Positions 38,963 through 52,330 of a stretch of 64,000 nucleotides of DNA are shown here, piece after piece. Each line of letters opens with the position of its first letter. The stretch's first letter is position 1. Both the position numbers and the translations under genes were made by a program. The notes under the pieces are model-generated. The model worked only from the letters and a program-made list of their open reading frames with translations, was not told the DNA's origin and searched no databases. The DNA is from Pyrocephalus nanus (Eukaryota; Chordata; Aves; Passeriformes; Tyrannidae), in the NCBI GenBank assembly GCA_038380795.1, contig CM076260.1, positions 28,802,634-28,866,633 of the forward strand, given 5' to 3'.

Positions 38963-41900
38963 AGCATTGAAGGCCAGAGCAGGTCCATCTTGAGGCTTTG
39001 GCTGATTGGGGTCCCCTCACAATAAACCATGAAGAGCTTTGAAGATGTGTACTAAATGGTGGGTGAACTGCTAACAAGAAATATTCCTCCTTTAACTTAA
39101 GAAGAAAATTTCTAGACTGGAAGATTGGAGTGCCAGAGGCATAGCTGTCTTTAAAGGTATAGGTGGAATGTGGACCTGGAAATAGGGATTTGTATTAGGA
39201 GATATGTATTTTCTATGGCAGATTAGGATTCCTCTCTCAGGGAAAATTTTCCCTGTGTTTTCAAATATATTTCCTTAAGAGAAGCAGCCAAAAATTGGTT
39301 AAAGGACACTCTCTTCTCCAAAATCAAGCTTACAGCTCCTAGTTGATATTAATGAGAAACCAAATAATCTTGAAGTGCAGTGTGTTGTCATGGATGAACT
39401 GACAGAAAATTAAAAGAAATTTCAAGTGAACAGCCACTTTTTGTTAATGTTAGTTTTATGAATACTGATGTTTGAATGATCAGTAATTTTATTAAGCATT
39501 CAAATATATCAAAGTCACGCAGACTAGTCAAAGATAGAAAAAACTGAAGATCTCCTGGAGGTACAGGAAAATGAAGAGAATATCTATCAGCAGATTAAAT
39601 TCAGTGTTGACAGTAATGGAAACGACAGAAATGGAGTAGTTCAAACCATTCATAGAAAAGCACAGCATTAACATGCAAAAAGAGCACTCTAAAAAAAAAA
39701 AAAAACAGTTGTTTTGTTTTTGTTTTTTTTTAATTTTCAGTAGCCATCACTTGCAATGCTCTTTTAAATTGACATTATGTGGTTTGGATTCATTTTACTT
39801 ATTTAAACCATCACAAAGTTTGCCAAATCACCCCAAGTTTTCTTTTAAATCAAGGGAAAATACCATTTAGGGGAGCAACTCATACCATCTCAGATATTTA
39901 AAATGAGGGTATGGGTTGTCTCCTGGAAGTTCTAACACTGACTGTAGAGACAGCCTAGTGACTATCTTAGGCCTGAATGATTCATGTCATCTAAAGCAAA
40001 GAGGAATGCTTTTTTGAGAGTAAATAAAACCTGTGAAAACCCAGGTTAACTGGAATTACATGTACACAACCAGAAAGTGAATAAAAAAAGAAACTAGGCT
40101 GACATCTCTGTTTAATCTTGCTCACAGGAAAAACCAAAGATTCCTAACTGTACTTTATCACATTTAATTCTGAATAAGCATGTGACCAAAGTCTTACAAG
40201 GAATAAAATAGAAATAAGTAGATGTCTATATGGTGCAGGCAGCTAACAATGATATTATATGAAAAACTAAGATGTGTAACCCATACTTCTGTGCATAAAT
40301 CAACTTTTAACTAACAGCCTGTTATCTCTCTACTTAAAAATGGGCTGCTGTGACATTGGTACTCCAATGAGTAATCTGATCCAGTATAGTAATTAACATT
40401 TAATTTAAAACCATACTGAGCTGCTTACTCAAGTTTTACAGACATTGACAGAGAAGAAAGTCTGATTTCTGCCTTCACAGACAGTCTAGAATACCATATG
40501 GAAGAAAATTATTTTAAAACAATCCATTGCCTCCTGCCTTTGCACTTTATTGTTCCACCTTCAGTCTTCCTTTCCACGTTTATATCCATGAAATTTTACA
40601 AAAACATTAAATAATCTTGTAGTCATATGAATTATATCATAAAGTTTTCTAGTCCTAGTTAGGACACTAAGGAATATTAGTGACCAAAGGAGCTTTCAGA
40701 AGATGTACCTACTCTAGCTTTGGGAATCCTAGAAAATAAGCAAGCTGGATTTCTGTCTGTTACTGTAGGTTGATTCACCTTTTACCAAGGTAAGATTTTT
40801 AGATCTTGTAAGTTGTAAATTCTGTTTATACTTTCTAGAAACTTCTCCACATTATGTGATTTGTTTACTTATCCAAATGGCATCTGCCTAGTCTGCTTGT
40901 CTTTTTTGTATCAGAATTAGAGATGTGTATCTCAAATGGAGAACCCAAGATCCTCTGACTCATCTTTCATAAATTTCATGCTGGTCTAAAATATACCTAG
41001 AGACTGAATTTATTGAAATGTTTAAAAGAGTCTTTTTTTCAAACATGTTAAAGAAAACAGGAAAAAAAAAGGGGAAAAAAAGCCACAGCATTGATATTAA
41101 GTTGGACAAAGGTGTAAAGAAAAGGTCTAAAATTTTCAGTTAGGAAACAAGTTAGGAAACAAATATTTTAATAAACTTATACACGTATACTCAGAATTCA
41201 TTTGTAGTGAAATTACCGCTTATTCTGAGGCCATGTAGTGCTAAAACGCAGCATTGTGAATTTTAAAGTGGTTATTTGTACTTAACAAAAATTAAGCTGC
41301 TAATATTTCAACATTTTCTTGTAATATGAAAGAAAATTGGACCTGCCACACACAAATTTTTTAGAACGGCCCCAAACACCCATTTAGATCTCGGTCCTGT
41401 TTCCATCAAGTTATTAATTATTAAGGGTACAGCCTTTAAGCCACTGTGTGAATTGCACTCACTATTTTTAAGAAGATGAACAGGAATCACTCCTTGTAGT
41501 TGTTACAGTTCATGTGTAAATACCTCTGTAATGATTAACATAATTATGCATTTTTTGTCAAGAATAAATTATCACAAGGAAAAAGTAAAGTGACACTTGC
41601 ATAGTTTTGTGATGAAATACAGCTTAATAGATATAAAAACACAAGTTGTCTTTAATTTATATAGCATTAATATTGTCTTCAGACGTATACATAGCTTTTG
41701 AATAACTAGTAAACTACACACCAAACAAAGTAATATTTAACTACCAATCTTTTCTTATTCTTTATTACATAGTTTTGCTACATCGATTTTTGCCAGTTTC
41801 CATTTCTTCTCAAAAGAGCCTAAAAGAGCCAGTGCCCATCATCTTCCCATTTCAGGTTAGGTTCTGAAGTTTATGACCATGTCTATAAATATGAATCAAA

Positions 41901-44065
41901 AAGGACCCAGTGAAGGCTTCAAAATTGTCCCACAGTTGTCTACACTATTTAATTCTTGGCACCTATCCAAATACTGCCAAGGCATGATTCAGGGAATAGT
42001 CCAGGTGAGAAACCAGTTCTTGTAGGCAGAATTAATACTTTTCTCATTGTGCTGTGGGGTGTAGTTGGTCACACTCTTGTTCTTGGATAGCAAGCTTGGT
42101 GGTCAGAACAGTTGTAAGTTCTGCCTTCTGCCATATGTTCTTTTTCATGCATGATTTTGGCTCCTGGTTCTCATCCTCTTGTTGCACGCTCAGATGTAGC
42201 CCACCAGCCTTTCCTGCCCCAAACCTATATGCTGTTCCTTGACCAGATGCTTTATTTATGTGAAAGTGAGCTCTTCCCAGATTTTTTTCTTCAGTCCTCA
42301 AAAAATCCTTCGACTCCTAAGATTCATACACAGCAAATTTCTCTCCCTTGCTCAACCCGTATGTAATAATCTGTGGCTAAAGAATTCCAGAAGAGAAAAA
42401 AAAGATAAAAGAACAGGGAAACTACTAAGTCAATTGCAATTTTTTTTAATGCCCTGGTATACTTCTGCTCCATATATATTCATACAATTTCCTTTGCACC
42501 AGTCTTAGCAATTCCTTGATCAGATCAATATGCTGGCTTTCAGAAGACTCAAGCTTTCTCTACTGATTAAAGGGGAAAGACTTCATGCACACTTTGAAGA
42601 TCTAGCTCATCGCAGCATCTGATTTAGTGCCTGAAGTAAATGCTCAAGAGCTATATTCTCTCTCAATATCAAATAAGCTTATTAAGTGATTCCCATTCCC
42701 TGAAAACTTAGCTGTGAACAGTGCATAATAGACTAGAGCTTTTTTGCTCTTTTCTAAGACTTCATATCAATGATCCTGATGAAATATGGCTCTCAGTTAC
42801 TTAAGATTAAAAATTACGAATATCAAGGGAATGTCTATATGAATCTTTATGAAACAATCTTCACAAATGTGGATAGAAATCTATCTTAATTCGGTAGCTA
42901 TACTCTAAGTAATAGTCATAATTGTGTAGCTCATTTTGTGTATACAATTTATTAATTAGTTTTAAAGGTAAAAATAAATAAGTTACCTATTCAGGATTTT
43001 TAAATGGGTGCTATAGGAAACTGGAATTATCTATTTCCTTTTTTTACCTTATATTAAGCAGAGTAAGAGGTTCTAAAGAAATGGAAATTATAAAACATGC
43101 AGACATTCAGGTTTCAAGCTCATTTTAAAAATTGTCTCCAACAGGCACAGAAAACATTGTCTACTATTTGTGGAAATTACTTTTTACAATATTTATGTAT
43201 CTTATATTCTCGTATCCTTCTTAAATTTCAACCTCTGTAAACTCCTTTCTGAATCATTCTGGTTTTTTCACATGAACAATTAAAAGCTGTTGTTTTATGA
43301 AGGAATCAACTTTTGTGACAGGCCATTTTTTAACAGATACATTTAAATGTTAACCTGAGAAATTAAATATCTGAGTTTATTTACTCCTTTGTCTCAGAAA
43401 GCTGCTTCTTTAGGTGACTTGCAACAATTTACAGAATGAGGCTTGTGGAGATAGAAATTAAGAGTCTGTGGTGGTAACTTTACATTAGTTCAGTGATGGA
43501 GTTAATGCACACCCAAGAGAGTTCATTTTATAGTAAGGAAGTGCCAAGAGGCAACAATCATGTTCAGTGAAGCATAGTGTCAAGATATGCCAAACAATAC
43601 AGTCCTCCCCTTAAACAGGAGTATCACAGTTCAGTAACAAGAACCAATTCTAACAGACTGATGATTCATTCTGGTAGTTTTTGGCCCTGAAAGACAGTTA
43701 CTGCAAGAGCACCCAGCTGTCATCTGGTAGTACATCAACAAGAGATGATCAGCTTGAGATGGTGTGGCTAAGTACTGCAAATAGCAAAGTTCCCCCTCAG
43801 TTTCAATGATTACTACAAGGTTTTGTTACTCACTCACCAATTAAATAGAATTAAAATAAAAACTCACAAATTATAAGTTAGTTAAAATAGGAATAAAGCC
43901 AGCTATTAGCTCTGCATGATACTTACACTGTGTCAGAGAGAGGTGTGTTGCCCAAAGTTCCATTGTGAATGTGGAGTTAACATGGTTTATACCAAGCTAA
44001 GGAGGTGGCATACCAGCTACCAAAGTTCTTTTTCACTTTTCATCCTCTCGAGTGTGGGGAAAGAA

Positions 44066-44196
44066 AAAAACCCCTCAAAATAACCAAGCAAACAATAAAA
44101 CGCAACTCCCCAAACCAAAAATCAATCAATCAAACAAATAGAAACAACAACCACCACAAAACAGAGAAACAAAAACCCCAAACAAACAAATAAAAG
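44066..44196 (+). repeat. A/C-rich low-complexity tract
   Basis: AAAACCCC, CAATCAATCAATC, AACAACAACC and AAACAAACAAATAAA words over about 130 bases. It lacks T except in short units. The open frame through it (44005-44193) is a by-product of this composition. Confidence 0.8.
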
Positions 44197-45162
44197 CAGA
44201 AAATGGAGTTGCATGTCTATCTAGAATATTAGACAAAAAGTTTCTCTGTATTGAAAAAGTATTATTTCCTTGGTGATGACTGTAGATTTTAGTTCCAAAT
44301 AGTGGTATAGATCTGCCTTTTTCAAACTGCATACCTGAAGATAATATAACGATTGAGGTAACAAAGTGGATAGAAATATTCCATTTTTCAAATCAGTTTC
44401 ATTAGAGTGTTAGTGGAGTAACAGTATCAGAGAAAATTATTTTTATGGTAAATATTTTGGCAGTGAAACTGTAAGATATTGTTGAGATCAAGCTTCAAAG
44501 CCATGTAAACGTATGCAGATGTAATTATGAGTGACTGTTTTTATGTAAGCATATTTTTTTCTTTTTTTTAATATTGGGAGTTGGAATTTGGTATATGGAC
44601 CAAAGATACTACATGTTTCTCTGCCATTCTGTTAAGATCAGATTGGATAATGGTAACTATAAACAGAGCTAAGTGATAGTAAGATCAGTTCAAACCATCC
44701 CAAAGGATCCATTTACTGAGAACAGCGTCTGAAAGTTTTGAAGTATCCTTTGTGCCTTGAGATTTCTGAACCTATAAGTTCAGTCATTTCATGGCATTAG
44801 TTTTGCTTTTCCTTGACTTCAGCTGTGAGTCTTAGGACCCCATTTGCTGCTCTGCCTCAAGGCTGAGATAGAGAATCTCTGATAAGATTTGTGATATAAA
44901 TCAGAGGATCGTTCTACTGTGGGTGCATATAGCTTTTTCCCTCCTTGGAAAATTTCAGAAGGAACTCTGAAAAATGCTTCTTTTTTTTTTTGTTTTTGTT
45001 CTAAATCTCCTTTACTGTGGAAAGAAGACAGAGAAAGAATTTTTCCCCCGCCTAAAATATATGATACAGCTCTCTGGTTTGCGGTGTTTGAATGGCACTA
45101 GGTGTATGCACAAATGCTTGAAACACCATGCAGTGGTGCTAAATAGCTTTATATTGTTGTGG

Positions 45163-45167
45163 TTTTT

Positions 45168-45198
<31 letters not shown>

Positions 45199-45210
45199 TT
45201 GTTTTTTTTT
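45163..45210 (+). repeat. long poly(T) tract with single G interruptions
   Basis: About 48 bases of T broken by isolated G. No retrocopy is recognised on either side. Confidence 0.85.
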
Positions 45211-47677
45211 CTGTTTAAACAAATGGTCTCCACATACATCTCAGCCATAGGCAGCATTCCTCTGTAAATCTTCTATTAATATAGCTTGGGAAATGGTCTT
45301 GTAGAAAAGATATTTGATCTCATTGGTTGAATGATTTTTCATATAATTTGTGGCTCAATGCTTATCCTATTCTTTAATGACTATTATTTTGTGTAATTTT
45401 TTTTTCTAACATATAAGATGTTCCACTTTTAGCACCAGTTACATTAGTTAATAGCAGGGTTACCTATATGCAATTTTTTTTAATATATTGCTATTTAAAT
45501 CTTATGGCCTCATGCTGTCTCCTGTACTCATTAGTCAAGTATTTTGAAAGATAGATTTCAAGTATACCTCTGGGAAAATAGTGTATTAATGTAGTCACTT
45601 GTCCAGTAAATCCTGTCTCTGGTCCTGTTGTAGAGGAGCATACAGAATGTGAGCTGGTATAAAAGGCAGATACTTGGAAACCCATTCATATGTGAATAAA
45701 TTTTGGCCTTTGGTGAAACATCTTTCTTCCCTATATTGGCACTGAAATTTCGTCTCCAATAAAGCAGAGGAATGAAAAGACACTGGCCTACCCAAAGGAA
45801 AGAAACTGTAGGAAAGTCATCAGGATGGCTGCTGGATCTTCAGGGATGGCCAGTCAGGCAGGCTACTGCATCTGCATGCAAAAGACTTTTCCCGTTCCTG
45901 AGGGAAATGTTTATCAAAAATGTAGTGAGCTTATCCCCTCCTTTCTCATTTTAACCTCAAGAGGATACAATATGTTCATAAAGATTAAAGGGGATGTCTC
46001 CTTCTACCATTAGGTATCTTAGATTGTTCATTGCAGAAGCACGGAATGAATGTTTTTAATGCTCATTTAGCTTTGAAAATTGCATCACTATCTAGGCAAT
46101 GAAAAATAATGGTCTCCATTCACAGTCAACAATGCACAAAGAAAAGTTAATTTCTGCAAAATGACTGTCATTTAACTTTGCCAAATTGAACTTACACCTG
46201 TTTCTTGGATGAATAGTTCCACTGCTGGAAGACATAGCTGGTGATTTTATATTGCATTGTCTATTTTACATTTCTGGTTGTCCTTAAAAATAATTTTCAG
46301 AAGTTAAATTTATAGATATCCAAAACTCTCATAAACTGAAGTGACAGAGACTGCACATGAATAGGGTAAGACATTCAAATATGGCACTACTTGGAAATGG
46401 TATCCAACAGCAAATTTCAGAGGATTTTGAAGTGTTTATGTACATACTGTTTATCATTTTATATGACAAGATATTAGATGGAGTTTGCTAACTATAGGTG
46501 TTTGTTCTTTGACTGTACATGAAGCATGCATTTAGGAATTTTCTTCTGAAGTTTGGAAAACAAGGCAAGTAACTGTAGAGGAATTTGGTCATTTTCCTTT
46601 CTTGCAGCATTTGTTGGAATATTTTCTTCTGTTCATAATTTTTTTATTCTTTAAATTCTTTAATAACATATTCACTCATGAGCTTTTTAATGCATGGTTT
46701 GAGGGAGTCTCTGTCTAGTGAGCCACACGCACACTTTAAATGGATTTTTTTTCACTGGGGATACAATTTCTATTGATAGCACCAGCTGCTGGATCCAGAT
46801 TTTTACCTGTCACTCAGCATTCTCTATGTTCACATTAATCTGAACTAATTGTGGTTTTAGAAATGTTTAAAGTCTCTCCTAGCTATATAGCTAGATGAGA
46901 TTGTTCAACCTGCACTTTTTTTTTTTTAATGTTAGAATTTTTTCTTTTATGTAATGCTTCACTGAAATAAAACTAAACTTTCCAATAAAAAAAATCTTAA
47001 ATAAAGTTATGGTACCTCCCAGCTGTGTTGGACAGTTATTACAGGCTGTCTGACAAGCTACAAATGACTAAACTGCCAAAACACTATTTTGTTTCTTCAC
47101 AGCATTTGAACCTCTTGGTGGTACAGAACATTAGGACTTGGGGTCTATATTGCCATCTTAATCTTTCATGATGAAATAATTTCATTTAATAGAAGTATCT
47201 AAATGTGTAGAATTTTTTTCATCCAGATCCACTCTGTAATATATTGAGATTTGGCCTAAAGGAGGAAATGATTCAGTAGCTGATGGCTAGAGTTCTCCCA
47301 GGAATGTAAGAAAAACAAGGTCAAGTTACTATCGAAGTGAGATTTCTTTGTTCTCAATGTAATTATTTTGGCCCATGCTGAATTTAATCTGTGACAAAAA
47401 AGAGCTAAAAATGAAAGAAAGCATAATATAAAAATTCCATAAGCATAACATAAATGTTGTATATCATTATCAAAAAGCCCAGGGAATTGCTTACTAAACA
47501 TACTTGCAGGTTTTGTTTAAGGGCTTCTGTCCCTCTCTTATCCTCTCTTCTATATAGTTTCCAACCTTATATACTTGTTTATTCCTATTAATGTGCTTAA
47601 ATGAGCCATTTCACTTTACTGATTTTACTTCCTTTACCACTTATGCTAAATTCTCATCCACTCTATTTTTAATTTTT

Positions 47678-49070
47678 ATAGAATCATAGAACCATTAAGG
47701 TTGGAAAAGACCCCTGAGATCATCAAGTCCAACCATTAACACAGCAACCCTGTGTTCACAACTAAAGCATGCCTCTAAGTGTAACATTTACATGTCTTTT
47801 AAATAACTCCAGGGATGGAGACTACACCACCTCCCCAGGCATCCTGTTCCAGTGTATCACAACCCATTCTGTCAAGAAATTTTTCCAAATATCTAATCTA
47901 AATCTCTCCAGGCATAACTTGAGGCCATTTCCTCTTTTCACTTGTTACTTGAAAGGCAATAGTGACCTCCACCTTGCTACAACCTCCTTTCAGGTAGTTG
48001 TAGAGAGCGATGAGGTCTCCCCTGAGCCTCCTTTGATCCAGGCTAAACAACTCCAGCTCCCACAGTTGCTCTTCATAAGACTTGTATTCCAGACCCTTTA
48101 CCAGCTTCACTGTCCTTCTCTGGATGTACTCCAGCAGATCAATGTCTTTCTTGTAGTGAGTGGCCCAGAACTGGACACAGGACTCAAGGTGTGGCCTCAC
48201 CAGTGCTGAGTACAGGGGATGAACACTGCCCTGGACCTGCTGGCCACACTATTCTTGATACAGGCCAGGATGCCATTGGCCTTCTTGGCCACCTGGGCCC
48301 ACTGCTGGCTCATGTTCAGCTTCCTGTCAATCAGCACCCCAGATCCTTTTCCTACAGGCAACTTTCCAGCCACTCCTCCTCCAAACCTTTAGCATTACAT
48401 GGGGCTGTTGTAACTCAAGTACAGGACCCAGCACTTGGCCTTGTTGAACCTCTTATAGTTGGTCTTGGCCCATCGATCCAGCCTGTCCAGATCCCTTCCT
48501 ACCCTCCCACCACTCCAACACTCCCACCAACTTGGTGTCATCTGCAAGCTGATGGAAGGTGCACTTGATCCCTGTATCCAGATCATGGATAAAGGCATTA
48601 AGCAGAACTCAGCCCAGTGCTGAGCCCTGGGGAACCTCACTAGTGACCAGGCACAAGCTGGATGTAACCACCACTCTCTGGGCTTGGCCACACAGCCAGT
48701 TTTTAGCCCAGTGAAGGGTACACCTGTCCCACATCATGGGCTGCCAGCTTCTCCAGGAAAATGCTGTGGGAGATGGTCTTTGCTGTGTCAAAGGCTTTAC
48801 TAAAGTCTAGATAGACAATGTCCAAAGCCTTTCACCCTTCCACTAAGCAAGTCACCTTGTCATAGAAGGTGACCAGGTCATTCAAGCACGACCTGCCTTT
48901 CCTAAACCCATTCTGGCTGGGCCTGATCCACTGGTTGTCCTGCATGTGCAACGTGTTGCCCCTCAAGAGGATGTGCTCACTCAAGACCTTACCTGACATG
49001 GAGGTCAGACTGACAGGCCTGTAGTTCCCTGGATCCTACTTCCAACCCCTCCCATGGATGTGAATGTCTG
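47678..49070 (-). mobile_element. CR1 LINE, 1.4-kb 5'-truncated copy, antisense
   Basis: The 3' end is at about 47678, where the + strand reads AGAATCATAGAACC then ATTAAGGTTGGAAAAGACCC. The body runs to about 49070 through CAGACTGACAGGCCTGTAG, a strongly conserved CR1 RT block on the opposite strand. The tail-to-body order is complete for the 3' 1.4 kb; the 5' part of RT, the endonuclease and ORF1 are absent. Confidence 0.94.
47898..48910 (-). pseudogene. CR1 ORF2 remnant (RT and C-terminal region), inactivated
   Basis: The - strand pieces are in order. The RT palm block with TSEVPQGSALG lies within 48609-48791. The catalytic region LADDTK is near 48531-48558. A C-terminal block lies at 47898-48200 ([35 protein letters not shown]). 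Both catalytic aspartates are still readable, but the pieces sit in different frames, so the gene is dead. It is less decayed than the copy at 14608, which has lost one of these aspartates. Confidence 0.87.
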
Positions 49071-51839
49071 TGTAAGTTTTTGGGAAAAAATTATTCTTTG
49101 TCCAATTAAATTCTTGCTCCGAGCAGTGTAACAAGTGTGTTGTTTCAGCGCACACAGTGAAAGTCTCATTTATGGAATGATGACATTAAACACTTTTTGA
49201 AAATGGTTCACTGCCATTCAAATGTCCCTTTGCAATAAACAGTGTAACAGTAGAGCACAAATTTTTAAATCATCAAGATTTAATTAATAACCACAGTTCA
49301 TATCAAGGTTGGTCCAGATTATTCTGACCACATCTGTTCTGAAAAAAGTTACTGCTTTGAAATATGAAATAACTGAGCTCCATACACTGGCACCTCACAT
49401 TGTTCCTTTTTCATTCAGTTTAGAAATTTTATTATGAAAGTTTGCCACCAGAGTGCAGTCAGTTTGGTTTCCAATAAAGCACCATTTAGATGTTTTGGGA
49501 TTAGAGACAGAAAACACATTTAGTACATAAAAAAAATATTCTATAAAAGCAATAGCACTGAAAAAACTACACAGAGCAGAGAGAGGAAAATAACTAAAGG
49601 GGGGGAAAACCAATTTTTTTCCCAGCATCCTGTAAAATACCATTTGTTGAGTAACAATGCTATAATCAGGTTATGGTAGGGAAGGAAGATCATATATAGT
49701 GGCATGTTTTGATTGTCCAGCTCTCCAGGGAATGAACTGTACTAGGAAAGCCATCTTGACTGTAGGTTATAATAAAAATACTCTTGGAAGGCAAGAAATA
49801 ATTTTTTCCTGGTTATCTCCTAGATATAGCTGTGTAGATAATTACAGTTACTCCAAACTGCAGCAGTAATAGCAAAACTAGACTCAGGCATAGGATACTT
49901 CATGCTGAAAAATTTTACAGAATGAAAGTACAGATTATTTTAAAAAAGAGTTTGGAAAAATTTTCAGTAAATTAATAAATTCTCTGGCATCTACATTCAG
50001 TCACTCTGTGTTAGGACTTTCAAGTACAGGAAATTCATTGAAGCCACTGTGTTGTGTTGTTGGGTCCCAAAAACTGTTGATCAGTAGAAAATAATAATTC
50101 CATCCCCGCTTCTTGTTTCCATATTTCCTGTTCATGATATTCCATTTAAAAATAATTCACCACGATTTTTCATGTAAAAACATGACCAGCTTCTTCCTTT
50201 CCACTTTACATCATAGGTATATTGTGTTTTCTGGAATATTGCACATTTTAGAATCAAATTTAACTTTATAGAGTTTCTACCTACAGGCAATGTTTTGAGG
50301 AAATAAGGGATAGTTCACTAAAGCAGTATAGTTCCAGTCTGGGAGACTCCCATTCTGAATATATCTTTCATAAACATACTGCAATGAACAGCACAAGAAA
50401 TTAAAGTAATAACAATAGCAATAAACCCAAAATTTGTATTGGAATAACAGTAAGAGAAACTAGGTTGCAAATAGGATGTAATGCCAAAGAGATAGCAGAG
50501 TCACATCAGGTGTGCACGTTAGTAATGCAAGTGTTGCAGAGCCAGACACAATGACATCTCCTTTTGACTGCATCTGTCATGCCTCAGGAAAACCAGAGAT
50601 GTTTTCTTCCTCACAGTACTTTCTACACATTAGCTGTCCAAAGTGGTAGTTCTCTACTGCGTGTAAAACCAAAACTGAAGGGACTGTAAGGGCGTCTGAA
50701 AATCTGGTCGACAGGTCTGAATTCAAACAGACTTTTTTTTTAAGAATTAGAAGACTCTCTGCTGCAGGTATAATGCTATGTTATATCTTGAGTTAAATAT
50801 TTTGACCGTGTTCTATGATTAGTTTTGGCACTGAGATTAGTAATAATGTGCTTGCATTTTATATAGTCGTCACAGGCAAGGGTGAATCCAGCATTCCTAA
50901 AATGCAGTTTAAGCTCACTGTGCAATACATACAAAATTTAGATGACTTTTTTTAAACCCTAAGAAGGCAACACAGGCAACTCTAATTAGACATCTCTTTC
51001 TTTCAACTGCACTCAAAATGAGTGAACATATAAGGCACTTGAATTCTGACAAGGGAGACAGTAATGGTATAACATCCTACTTAGTTGGCTACTTGACCAT
51101 TTGTTTCCTTTTCTTTCTTAGCTGATTGGATCTTTTTTAATTTCTCCTCCCACAACTTTGATAAACATGAAAAACCTCTCATTTGGGGAGAGTGGGAGGG
51201 AAGAAGCGGGGGATGTTGGAGATGGGTTGACCAGAATTAGATAACAAGAGCTGAGCACGAGGTCCACATGCCATAGTGATTCATGTGATTACGTTATAAC
51301 AGTTCATAATAACCACGCTCTGTCATTCTTTATAGGCCCAATTTTCTAGTTAAATCTTTTTTAAAGCATCTCCTCATTGTGCAGTTGTTTTATTGAAATG
51401 ACCATAATAACACTGAGATACTTCTCCTGAGTTATTAAAGTTAATTTAGAATTGAACAATGTGAACAAGTAAATCAAACTCTGTCTAATTAGTATTACTT
51501 ACTACTTATATTGGATAGTGTCTATATGTCCCAATGAGGTACTGAGTTTTTTTCTGCCATGCATGATATAAACAATCTAAATAAAGCATATGTGCATTAT
51601 CCTGACAATTATATTTTGCAGGGCCCCAGGGCAACCTTTGACAATCCCTTAAGCAAATCTTAATCCAGTTTATCTCCTCCGTGGAGAACATTCAAAATGA
51701 ATTAGACATGCCTCCAGAAAACAAAGACCTAGTTATGAACTCCAGTGAGGAAGGTTAGAATCATGGCTTCAACTTGAAACTGAGACACAGGAGATTTGTG
51801 TTTCTAATAGTTCTGTTTCATATTTTCTGTGTGACTCTA

Positions 51840-52330
51840 CTCAAGCCTGTCCAGAAGGCATTTACTCTGTAGATGTGGCAGCATATGCTTTATCAGGTGC
51901 TGGTTTCAGGGAAAAGCAAGAGTAAGCTGCTCTGTGAGAGAAACAGGAGACAGGAGGGAATGCATAGTGGCCTTGCTGGCAAAAGGGAGGTCCCACAGCA
52001 TTCAAATAAGAAGAGCAGAGGAGGTCTGTGACAGTAGCCAGGGCCAGCTAATATTTCATATCAGCAGACAAGTCCATGGAATTGAGATAGATCTGATGTC
52101 AAGCTAAGAAATCACATCAAAGCATCAGGGTCAGAATCTGGTCCAGTGGTCTTTAGGAAAACCCATAGTGATAAGGTAGGTCAGTAGACCTTGACATGGA
52201 ATCCTTAGGTCAAGGTTTAGACAGCCAAAATACAAGGCCGTGCACAGTCACAGTAGATTCAGCTTAAGTGCAGCTCCCAAGTGAAGGGGCAGGGGGCCCC
52301 ACTTCTCACAGCCCTTTTCACAATGGTTCA
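51840..52330. other. unidentified repeat-like block, richer in G and C than its surroundings
   Basis: This stretch contrasts with the AT-rich intron around it. It contains purine-rich words (AGACAGGAGGGAATGC, GCAGGGGGCCCC), several AGGTCA-like units at 52178-52216 and no long open frame. Its feel is that of a degraded dispersed repeat or old LTR, but I cannot name a family. It could be unique sequence. Confidence 0.35.

Noticed and set aside
44005..45267. Lysine/asparagine-rich and phenylalanine-rich open frames
   Set aside because: They are translations of the A/C-rich and poly(T) tracts.
47769..48568. 146- and 125-codon + strand frames
   Set aside because: They are shadows of the antisense CR1 ORF2 at 47678-49070.
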